A stretch of 64,000 nt of DNA. It comes from Hymenobacter negativus. GTDB lineage: Bacteria > Bacteroidota > Bacteroidia > Cytophagales > Hymenobacteraceae. Shown one piece after another: positions 17,579 through 25,279 of the stretch. The translations under genes and the position numbers were made by a program. The stretch covers positions 372,001 to 436,000 of the forward strand of contig NZ_JAEDAE010000004.1 in NCBI RefSeq assembly GCF_016056375.1, written 5' to 3'. The notes under the pieces were generated by a model. It worked only from the letters and a program-made list of their open reading frames with translations. It was not told the origin of the DNA and did no database searches. The stretch's first letter is position 1; every line of letters begins with the position of its first letter.

Positions 17579-20500
17579 CTACGGCAGCAGCTGCAGCTTG
17601 TGCGTCAGCGTTTGCGAGCCGGCTTGCACGCGCAGCGTGTAAAGGCCAGCGGGCAGGCCCTGGGTGATGACCGCCTGCTCGGCCGCGTTGGCCAGCGGCT
17701 GCTGGCGCACTACCTGGCCCAGCACGTTAATGAACGTGACGGTGCCCGTGCCCAGGGCTTTTTCCAGCCGCAGCGTAACGCTGGCGCCGGCCGTGCTGGG
17801 GTTGGGAAATACCGTGAGGGCCGTGGAAGCCACCAGCGGGCGGTTGGCGAGCGGCGTGAGGCCGATGGAAAAGGCCCCGGTGGCATCGCCCGAAGCGTAG
17901 CCTGAAACGGCCACGTAGTGCAGGCGGCGGGGCGTGAGGCCCGTCACCGTGACGTTGCCCACGGCGGTGTTGGCAGTGCCGCTGGCCTGGCAAAACACTT
18001 GGTTGAAGCCCGTGGTGCAGGTGGTGGCCGTGAACACGCGCACCATGCCGGCCGGAGCGCCGCTCAGGTAAAGCGGGGCGCTGGCGGTGGTGGGCGTCCA
18101 GGTAAACCACACGTCCTGGGGCGACACGGCCGGCGAGCAGGCCGGCGTGATGATGCTGGCTAGGTTGGTGAAGGTGCTGTTGGCGTTGGTAGTGGCCAGG
18201 CCGGCCGTGAGGGACAGGGCGCCGCAGGGCTCGTCGTTGTTGGGCGTAAGCTGTTGCAGGGTCACGCTACGGGTGTTGTTGGCCGGGGTGGGGTCGGTGA
18301 GGCCGCTGGGCAGGCTGGCGGTTACGGCCAGCGTGTAGGTGCCAAAGCTCAGCGTGAGGCCCTGCGTGAAGGTGAACTGCTGCGTGGCAGCAAAGGCCAG
18401 CGACAGGCCCGTGAACGACTGCGTAACAGGCGTGCCGCCGTTCAAGGTGTAGCTGAGCACCAGGCTGGTGAGCGTGGTGCTGCCCAGGTTGCGAACGGTG
18501 ACCGTGACGGGGTTATTGCCCGGCGTCAGCGGCGAGGTGGGCGCGTCGATGCTCGCCAGTTCCACATCGTTCAGCACCACGTTGAACTCGTAGGCGCCAA
18601 GGTCGGGCGGGCTGGTGCGCAACGTGTTGGCAAAGTCGCGCGGCACGCGGGTCAGGGTGGTCGCGGTGCCGGCGCCGTCCAGGGCGGGGGACGTGGGCAC
18701 GAGGCTGGCGGCATTGATGAAAGCCGGAGTGGCGGCCACGCTGTTCTGGTCGTAAGCGGCGCTGTTGGCGGCGCGCCAGTCCGTGAGCGTGGCGTAGTTG
18801 GTGTTGCCATAGCGGCAGGTGAAGCCATTGGCGACGGGGCCCACGTACAGGTCGTTGTAGTTGCTGGTGATGCTCGAGGCCGGAGTATCAAAGTTCAGGG
18901 CGTAGCGGCCCTGGGCGGCCGGCTGCGTCACCACTACCAGGTTATTCAGGAAGTCGATGCCGGTGGCTGCACCGGTTTGGTAGAAGCCGATGTTGGCCGT
19001 TTGCGCGTTGCTTGGGCTGTCCATCACAATGGTGTTGTGGTAGTAGCGCGCAAAGCTGGAGGCGGAATTGGAAATGCCGTAAGTCGTGCCGTAGCTGAAG
19101 AAATTATAAATCAGATTATTGACCACGTCATTCTCCGTACCGGCCGCGCCCGAGGTGCTGGTGAAGTAGATGCCGCTTGCCGGTAGCGCGCTGCCACTGG
19201 CCGTGTTGGGGTCGTGAATGCGGTTGCGCTCAATGGCCAGGCCCACGCAACCCGCCACGTAAATGCCCCAGAAAGTCGAAGTAGACACCCGGTTTTCGCG
19301 GTGAATGTTGTTGCCGATGATGCGGGCCCCGCTGTGGTTGGCCAGGTAAATGCCGTAGTTGAAGAAGTTGCGCACCACGGTACCCGTCACCCGCACATTT
19401 GTGCTGCGGCTGGTGGTCGAAATGCCCGTGAGCGAAATGCCGTAAGCGCCGCCGCTGATGGAGTCGTTTTCGATGCGCAGCCCGCTGGCGTCGCCGCCCG
19501 AGGCGGTCACCGTCACGGAGCCGCTCACGGCAATGCCCGCGTTGGCGGTGGTGAGGGTGGCTGTGCTGGGCGCCAGAATCGCGCAGTTTTTGATGCGGTT
19601 GTTGACGGCCTGGCCGACGAGGCTCACGCCGATGCCGTACTGCGGCGAACTGGCCAAATCGATGGTCAGGTTTTGCAGGGTCAGGTAGTCGGTGCCGTTC
19701 AGCAGCACCGCTGCCGGCTGGCCCGAGGTGCCACCGTAGCTCAGGCGCTGCTTGCCCGCGCCGCCGTCTACCACAATGGTGTCGGTGGCACTCACGCCGC
19801 TTACCTGGACCAGCGAAAATTGCTCAGTATAAGGCCCATTCAGCACGTTGAGGCGCACCGAACCGGCAATGCCCGCGCTGTTGAGCGTGGTAGCCGCCTC
19901 GGCAAAGCCGATGAAGTTGGTGGCGCTGCCCGCCGCCTGCTTGTTGATGGTGTAGGTGCCCACCATGGGCGTGTAAAAGGTTTTGCTCAGGCCGCTGCTC
20001 ACGGCCGTGCTGCCGTTGGGTGCGCTGGCCGTCACGGTTAGGCCATTGCGCCCGCTCACCAGCGTCACGGGCGTCGTGAACGAAAAGCTTTGCGTGGCGC
20101 CCACGGCCAGGCCACCGGCCGGCGTCAGGGTCTGCGTCACGGCAGCCGCGTTGTTGAACACGTAGGCCAGCTGCACGGTGGTGAGGGGCACGTTGCCATT
20201 ATTCAGGATGGTCACCGTCACGGTGCGCGGGCCCGTGGTCACGGGCGGGGCCGGCGAGTCGATGCTACGCAGGATGACGCCGGGCGTGTTGGCCGGCGGC
20301 GAAAACTCGTAGGCGCCCAGGTCGGGGGCCGTGGTGCTGCGGGTGGCGCCGGTGAAGTCGTCGGCCACGGCCGCGACGGGGGCGGCGGTACCGTTGAGGG
20401 CCACGGCGGTGGGGCGCAGGTTGCCGGTACTCACGCTCACGAACTGAGGGTCCACGCTCAGGCTGCTCTGGTCGAAGGAGCCGCCGTTGGCCATCATCCA

Positions 20501-21817
20501 GTCGGCTAGGGTAGCGTAGGGTGTGGTTTGGTAATAGCCGGTGCGGTAGGTGCTGCCGCTGCCCACCAGGTCGTTGTTGTTGCTCACAAAGCTGGGCACA
20601 ATCGACGACAGCAAAATGGCGTAGTTCAGGCCCGTGCCGGTGCGGCTCATGCGCACAATGTTGTTACGAAACTCCACGTTCAGGCCCGTGGTCTGGTAGA
20701 AGCCGAAGCCGCCGCCCGTGCCGGTATTGGCCTGGTCGTTGATGTCGATGGTGTTGTAGTAGTACTTGCAGTTGTCCGACGACCCGTTGAAAATGCCGTA
20801 GGCCTGCACCCCACTCATGTCGTAAATCAGGTTGTTGGCAATGATGTTGGGCGTCGTGGACGTAGCCGCCGCCAGCGTAAACAGGTAGATGCCGTAGGAA
20901 CCGGACGTAGTGGTAGAGCCCGCCGGGAAGGCCTGGTGAAAGCGGTTTTTGGCTACCGTGGCGCCGCTGGTGCCTACGGTCATGTTGATGCCGTAGAAGG
21001 AGCCGGCGCCGGTACGGTTGGGGCGCGACACGTCGTTGCCAATCACCTGCGCCCCGCTCAGGTAGCTGATATACAGGCCCGCATCGTAGCAGTCGCGCAC
21101 GGTGTTGCCGGTAATCTGCACGCCGGGCGTGGGGGCTGTCAGGCTGCCCGAGCCCAGCACCGCGATGCCGTAGTAGCCGCCCACCACGGCGTTGTTTTGC
21201 AGCGTCAGGTTCTGGCTGGCGGTGGTGCCGGTGCCGGTGAGCGAGGTGGTTGAGGCATTCGACACAATGCCGGCGAAGTTGGTGCTGGTGCTAGCGGCGG
21301 CGGTCGTGGCCGTCACGGTGCAGTTGCTCAGCACGTTGTTGTCGGAATTGTTCAGCAGTTGCACGCCCCAGCCGTAGGTGGCCGTGCTGGTGCCGCCCAC
21401 CGTAGCGTCTACCAGCAGGTTGTTGATGGTCACATAGTCGGCCCCGTTCAGCGTCACCACCGCCCGTTGGGCGCTGGTATTCGACCCGAACTGAATGGTG
21501 CGCCCGCCGCCGTTAATCGTCACGCGGTTGGCGGCGCTGCTGCCCGCCAGCTGGTTCAAGCTGAACTGCTCCGTGTACGGCCCGCCGCTCACCGTAATCG
21601 TCACGGGCCCGCTCACGCCGTTGGTATTCAGCGCCGCAGCGGCGTCCGTGAAGCTGGCGAAGTTGGTTCCCGCCGTGGCTTGGGCGTTGTTGATGGTGTA
21701 GGCGCCGCTCAGCGCCGTTTGGGCCCGGGCCCCCAGCAGGGTGACCAGGCTCAGGCCAGCAGCCAGCCCCAGGCGGCGCACCAGGGATGGCCGTTTGGTG
21801 GGTAAAGGTGTTTGCAT
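17579..21817 (-). CDS. Giant secreted beta-helix protein with CARDB-like and T9SS sorting domains
   Basis: The 1412-residue protein begins at MQTPLPTKRP (ATG 21815-21817), with a Tat-less signal peptide ending GARAQ. Two large right-handed parallel beta-helix units (about 35-490 and 600-1050), each opening with Y-T-I-N and NGPYTEQFSL-type segments, alternate with CARDB-like beta-sandwiches (LASIDAPTSPLTPG, TVRNLGSTTL). The C-terminus (about 1335-1412; FPNPSTAGASVTLRLE to LPAGLYTLRVQ) is a type A T9SS sorting domain, so the protein is exported by T9SS and attached to or released from the cell surface. Beta-helix regions suggest polysaccharide or surface binding, but no catalytic motif was seen. 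The two units look like an internal duplication. Confidence 0.93.
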   Translation of the reverse strand: MQTPLPTKRPSLVRRLGLAAGLSLVTLLGARAQTALSGAYTINNAQATAGTNFASFTDAAAALNTNGVSGPVTITVSGGPYTEQFSLNQLAGSSAANRVTINGGGRTIQFGSNTSAQRAVVTLNGADYVTINNLLVDATVGGTSTATYGWGVQLLNNSDNNVLSNCTVTATTAAASTSTNFAGIVSNASTTSLTGTGTTASQNLTLQNNAVVGGYYGIAVLGSGSLTAPTPGVQITGNTVRDCYDAGLYISYLSGAQVIGNDVSRPNRTGAGSFYGINMTVGTSGATVAKNRFHQAFPAGSTTTSGSYGIYLFTLAAATSTTPNIIANNLIYDMSGVQAYGIFNGSSDNCKYYYNTIDINDQANTGTGGGFGFYQTTGLNVEFRNNIVRMSRTGTGLNYAILLSSIVPSFVSNNNDLVGSGSTYRTGYYQTTPYATLADWMMANGGSFDQSSLSVDPQFVSVSTGNLRPTAVALNGTAAPVAAVADDFTGATRSTTAPDLGAYEFSPPANTPGVILRSIDSPAPPVTTGPRTVTVTILNNGNVPLTTVQLAYVFNNAAAVTQTLTPAGGLAVGATQSFSFTTPVTLVSGRNGLTVTASAPNGSTAVSSGLSKTFYTPMVGTYTINKQAAGSATNFIGFAEAATTLNSAGIAGSVRLNVLNGPYTEQFSLVQVSGVSATDTIVVDGGAGKQRLSYGGTSGQPAAVLLNGTDYLTLQNLTIDLASSPQYGIGVSLVGQAVNNRIKNCAILAPSTATLTTANAGIAVSGSVTVTASGGDASGLRIENDSISGGAYGISLTGISTTSRSTNVRVTGTVVRNFFNYGIYLANHSGARIIGNNIHRENRVSTSTFWGIYVAGCVGLAIERNRIHDPNTASGSALPASGIYFTSTSGAAGTENDVVNNLIYNFFSYGTTYGISNSASSFARYYHNTIVMDSPSNAQTANIGFYQTGAATGIDFLNNLVVVTQPAAQGRYALNFDTPASSITSNYNDLYVGPVANGFTCRYGNTNYATLTDWRAANSAAYDQNSVAATPAFINAASLVPTSPALDGAGTATTLTRVPRDFANTLRTSPPDLGAYEFNVVLNDVELASIDAPTSPLTPGNNPVTVTVRNLGSTTLTSLVLSYTLNGGTPVTQSFTGLSLAFAATQQFTFTQGLTLSFGTYTLAVTASLPSGLTDPTPANNTRSVTLQQLTPNNDEPCGALSLTAGLATTNANSTFTNLASIITPACSPAVSPQDVWFTWTPTTASAPLYLSGAPAGMVRVFTATTCTTGFNQVFCQASGTANTAVGNVTVTGLTPRRLHYVAVSGYASGDATGAFSIGLTPLANRPLVASTALTVFPNPSTAGASVTLRLEKALGTGTVTFINVLGQVVRQQPLANAAEQAVITQGLPAGLYTLRVQAGSQTLTHKLQLLP

Positions 21818-21907
21818 GGTTTTATAGAAGGTTGATTGTGAAGAGTTGAGAGGGGAATAATGCGCCGCTTGGCGCGAAGCACCATCCCTCCGGGATGGCA
21901 CAAGGCG

Positions 21908-21962
21908 TAGCGCGGACTTTCAGTCCGCGTTTCAGTGGCTCACGGACTGAAAGTCCGCGCTA
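21908..21962. repeat. Nested palindrome, GTAGCGYGGACT family
   Basis: Arms 21908-21927 and 21943-21962 are perfect 20-base reverse complements, and each arm is itself a near-palindrome (CGCGGACT-TTC-AGTCCGCG). A related longer element flanks a 156-base core at 59462-59667. It lies between the LytTR regulator end and the T9SS protein start, on no coding frame. Confidence 0.85.
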
Positions 21963-21973
21963 GAATCGTTAGG

Positions 21974-22738
21974 CTACCCTATCGTGCGCAGTCGGCGCAG
22001 CAGCTCGTCTTGGTAAAGGCGGCTGACGGGCAGCAGTTGCTTGCCCACCTGCAAGAGGTGGCGCACGGGGTCGAGGCGCTCGATGTGCTCGATGTTGACG
22101 TAGTAGCTGCGCTGAATCTGCACGAACCGCTCGGGCGGCAGGTATTGCACCAGCTCGCGCAGGGCCATGCGCACGTGCACGGTGCGCTCGGCCAGCGTGA
22201 GGCAGCACAGCTTGTCCTCGGCCATCACCGACTGCACGTTGCTGAGTCGGATTTTTTCGAGCAGCCCGTTCTCCTTCACGAACAGCGCATCGGGCAGCGG
22301 GGCCACAGGCAGCGGCTCGGCGGCCAGCGCGGGCGTGGCGGCGTGGTGCTGGCCAAAGTTGTGCACGGCCAGGGCCAGCGCCCGGCCCAGGGCGGCCAAC
22401 TCCACGGGCTTGGTAAGAAAGGCTGCCGGCCCCGTGTTCTGGGCCCGCGTAAACGTCGCGCCGTCGGTCAGGGAGGTGAGAAAGACGATGGGAATGGGGC
22501 GGTGGGCCAGTAGCTGCGCGGCCAGAGCAATGCCGTCGACGGAGCCGCGCAGGTTCACGTCGAGCAGGGCCAGGTCGATGGTTTCGGTGCGGTGCAGGGC
22601 CAGGGCAATGCGCGCGTCGGCAGCCGGGCCCACGGGCTCGTAGCCCAGGTCCTGCAGGGCGGCTTCGAGCTGCTCGGCATACAGCGGCTCGTCTTCTACC
22701 ACCAACACCCGGACTACCGATTCTGCGGGCAAGGCCAT
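21974..22738 (-). CDS. LytTR family response regulator paired with the TPR histidine kinase
   Basis: The 254-residue regulator has a receiver domain (about 9-125: acidic E15-D16, phosphoacceptor D60 in LALLDVNL, conserved Lys in FLTKPVEL near 108) and a LytTR domain (about 155-250: LFVKENGLLEKIRLSNVQSV, RFVQIQRSYYVNIEHIERLDP). ATG 22738 is chosen because it precedes the first receiver strand; the frame is open to 22903 but that extension is not domain-like. It lies downstream of the histidine kinase on the same strand with a 207-base gap, so the pair is likely a two-component system in which the kinase phosphorylates this DNA-binding protein. Confidence 0.93.
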   Translation of the reverse strand: MALPAESVVRVLVVEDEPLYAEQLEAALQDLGYEPVGPAADARIALALHRTETIDLALLDVNLRGSVDGIALAAQLLAHRPIPIVFLTSLTDGATFTRAQNTGPAAFLTKPVELAALGRALALAVHNFGQHHAATPALAAEPLPVAPLPDALFVKENGLLEKIRLSNVQSVMAEDKLCCLTLAERTVHVRMALRELVQYLPPERFVQIQRSYYVNIEHIERLDPVRHLLQVGKQLLPVSRLYQDELLRRLRTIG

Positions 22739-22945
22739 TACTTGTTCGACCGGCAACAGACCGGCCGCCGAATATACGCATCCCACTCCGTCGGGCGCCC
22801 ACCCGGCGGCCGGCTCCCGCGGCGCGGGCCCGGCGGTATCAGCAACATTAACAAGGGAATACGTCATGCACCAGCGGCAGCCGGCCCGGCGCTTTTCACC
22901 CATCGAGAAGCTGCCGCCGACTGCCCCGGCAAGATGACCACAACA

Positions 22946-24949
22946 TTAAACCGTTGGTACGGCTCCGGCGCCAGTGGCCGGAATCAGGGCGCCAGTGGCG
23001 GCAATGGGGGCGCGGGGCGTTTCGGGGCTAGCCGCCGCGACGGCGGCCGGCAGCGTGAGCACGGCGGTAGTGCCCTGGCCGGGTGCGCTTTGCAACGCCA
23101 GCCGCCCGCCCAGCACCCGCGCAAATACCACGCTCAGGCGCAGCCCCAGCCCGGTAGAAGCCGGTGCCCCCGCCGGGCGCGGCGCTACCTCGCCGCTCAG
23201 CAGCTGCGGAATCCGCTCCGGCTCAATGCCCTGGCCCGTGTCCGTGACCCGGATTTCGACCCCGCCTGGCCCCGGCGCGGCGGCCAGCACAATGGCGCCG
23301 CCCGCCGGCGTGGCCTGTAAAGCATTGCTGACGAGGTTGCGCAGAATGGTGCGCGCCATGTTGGCATCGGCCCGCACGGAGCCGCCCGTGCTGGGCGCCA
23401 GCACCAGCCGCACGCCCGCCGCCTCGGCGCCCGACTGATACAGCGCCGCCACTTCGGCCAGTAGCTTTTCCACCTCCACGGGCTCTATCACCGGCACCAA
23501 CTCGCCGCGTTGCGAGAGGGCCCAGTTCAGCAGGTTGTCGAGAAGGGCGCGCAGGCCCTGGGCCGCCTGGCGCACGCGCCCGCCCAGGCCGGCCAGCCGG
23601 GCCGTGTCTTGCCGCTCGATGTAGCGCGTCATCAAATCGGCTAGGCCGCTGAAGGCCACCACGGGGCTGCGCAGGTCGTGGGCAACGAGGGCGTAGAGGC
23701 GGTCCTGCTCGGCGCGGGTGGCGGTGAGTTCCTCGTTTTGACGGGCCAGCTGGGCGCGGCTGCGGCGCAGGCGCCAGCCCAGCACGCCCGCCGCCAGCAG
23801 GCCCAGCACCGTCACGCCCAGCACGGCCATGGTCAGCAGCAGGTACTGGCGCTGCTTGCGGGCCGCCAGAGCCTGCAGGCGGGCCTGCTGGCTGAGGGCG
23901 CGCACGCGGCTGCGCTGCCGCTCCGTGTCGAACTGCACTTGCAGGCGGGCCAGGGCCTCGCGCTGCTCGGTGGTTTGCAGGCTGTCGAGCAAGTGCTGTT
24001 GCAGCCGGGCCAGCCGGAAGGCCTCCAGCCCCCGGCCGGTGGCGGCCATGTAGTCGGCCAGCTGCTTGTAGCCTTCCACCATGATGCCGGGGGCCTGCAG
24101 CTGCCGGGCCTGGGCAATGCCCGTCTGCAGAAACGGCGCCGCCTGCGCCCAGCGGCCCTTCTTGCCGTAGATTCCCCCCACCGAAAGCCACGACTGGGCT
24201 TCGCCGTACGAGTTGTTGGAGCGCTGGTGTAGCCGCAGTGCCTGCCGGTGGCAATACAGCGCCGAGTCGAGGCGGTCGGCCAGCTCGTGTACCACCCCCA
24301 TGATGTTGAACAGCGTGGCCAGCCCGTCCTTCGAGGCCTGGCCCTGGTAGCCGCGCATGGCGGCCCGGGCATATTGCTCCTGCAGGCGCGGCACCGAGTC
24401 AGGCACCGCCCCGCCCGCCCGCATCCAGCCCGCGTAGAGCATGGCCAGGTTGTTTTGGGCCACGATGATTTCGCCCGGGGTGGCGGCGTAGCGGCGCATC
24501 CCGGCCAGGGCCAGCCGAAAAAATCGGTCGGCCTGGGCAAACTGCTCTTCCTGCGCCGCCACGCGGCCCAGCCCCGCCCAGGCCTGCACGGCCAGCCGGG
24601 CGGCCCAGGGCCGGCGCTCGGCCCGGCGCAGCACCTCCTGGTAGTGGCGGCTGGCGGTGAGGTAGTCTTGCTGCTGCAGCGCCACGGCCGCCAGCGCGGC
24701 CAGGCACCCCAGCTCACCGGGCTCGTAGCCCAAGCGGCGCGCCAGGGCCAGCCCCTCCTGGCCAAAGCGCAGGCGCTCAGCGGCGTTGTTCAGTTCTGGC
24801 TCGCTGCACAGGCCGAGGAGCAGCTGCACGCGCGTGGTATCGGGCGGGGTGGCGGCCAGGCGCTGGCGCAGGCTGTCGGCCACGCGCGTGGCCCCGCAGC
24901 CCGGCCCAGCCAGCGCAAGCAACACCAGAAGCAAAAGCAACCGCCGCAC
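22946..24949 (-). CDS. Sensor histidine kinase with N-terminal tetratricopeptide repeats
   Basis: From a GTG at 24949 the product is 667 residues: signal-like segment (3-20), a periplasmic TPR region (about 30-320), one membrane helix (about 369-393), then HisKA with H424 in LVAHDLRSP and a HATPase domain with NLVSNALQ, DTGQGIEP and GLGLRLSVV. This is the common Bacteroidota TPR-HK layout. The only in-frame ATG (25045) falls inside a terminator hairpin, so I prefer the GTG that opens the hydrophobic segment; a TTG at about 24982 is another option. The kinase probably phosphorylates the LytTR regulator downstream. Confidence 0.9.
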   Translation of the reverse strand: MRRLLLLLVLLALAGPGCGATRVADSLRQRLAATPPDTTRVQLLLGLCSEPELNNAAERLRFGQEGLALARRLGYEPGELGCLAALAAVALQQQDYLTASRHYQEVLRRAERRPWAARLAVQAWAGLGRVAAQEEQFAQADRFFRLALAGMRRYAATPGEIIVAQNNLAMLYAGWMRAGGAVPDSVPRLQEQYARAAMRGYQGQASKDGLATLFNIMGVVHELADRLDSALYCHRQALRLHQRSNNSYGEAQSWLSVGGIYGKKGRWAQAAPFLQTGIAQARQLQAPGIMVEGYKQLADYMAATGRGLEAFRLARLQQHLLDSLQTTEQREALARLQVQFDTERQRSRVRALSQQARLQALAARKQRQYLLLTMAVLGVTVLGLLAAGVLGWRLRRSRAQLARQNEELTATRAEQDRLYALVAHDLRSPVVAFSGLADLMTRYIERQDTARLAGLGGRVRQAAQGLRALLDNLLNWALSQRGELVPVIEPVEVEKLLAEVAALYQSGAEAAGVRLVLAPSTGGSVRADANMARTILRNLVSNALQATPAGGAIVLAAAPGPGGVEIRVTDTGQGIEPERIPQLLSGEVAPRPAGAPASTGLGLRLSVVFARVLGGRLALQSAPGQGTTAVLTLPAAVAAASPETPRAPIAATGALIPATGAGAVPTV

Positions 24950-25022
24950 GGAATAATGGAGTTTGGTGAGAGTTAGCTGCAATATGCCGCTTCCTTCCCG
25001 ATTTCTGAACCGGCTCCAACCG

Positions 25023-25057
25023 AAAGAGCCCGGTGCGTCAGACACACCGGGCTCTTT
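25023..25057. terminator. Intrinsic terminator after the Lys-rich peptide gene
   Basis: Perfect 13-base arms (AAAGAGCCCGGTG at 25023-25035, its complement at 25045-25057) around a 9-base loop. On the minus strand it follows the 40-residue peptide gene and lies just before the histidine kinase. Confidence 0.75.
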
Positions 25058-25074
25058 TGCAGGCTTTAGGAAGG

Positions 25075-25197
25075 CTACTTCTTCTGCGTTTTGACAGTCT
25101 TGCCCGAGGGCTTGTCCTTGATTTCGGTTTCGTTTTTCTTCTCATCGCGCTTGGTAGCGGGGTCGGTGTGCTTCGGGGTCGTGGTGGTATTGGCCAT
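25075..25197 (-). CDS. Small Lys/Thr-rich charged peptide, 40 residues
   Basis: A short minus-strand frame from ATG 25195-25197 to TAG 25075-25077 encodes a 40-residue peptide opening MANTTTTPKH and ending KTVKTQKK. It has about a quarter Lys, many Thr and Asp/Glu, and no hydrophobic segment, so it should be soluble and disordered. It is closely followed by a strong terminator, which supports it as a real transcription unit. I do not recognise a family; small, highly charged proteins of this kind occur in Hymenobacter-like genomes. Function unknown. Confidence 0.65.
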   Translation of the reverse strand: MANTTTTPKHTDPATKRDEKKNETEIKDKPSGKTVKTQKK

Positions 25198-25279
25198 GAT
25201 TACGGAAGGTTAGGTGAATACCGATTGTACGGGCCAGCAACTCCGGCGGCTGAGCAGGCGTCCGTTTTTTCCCGTCTTC

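Noticed and set aside
18254..21805. Several plus-strand frames of 140-310 residues inside the T9SS beta-helix gene
   Set aside because: All are antisense to the 1412-residue protein and rich in Gly, Arg, His and Val without domains; they are composition artefacts.
22739..22903. N-terminal extension of the LytTR regulator
   Set aside because: The frame stays open to 22903, but the extra residues have no domain pattern and the receiver starts at the ATG at 22738.
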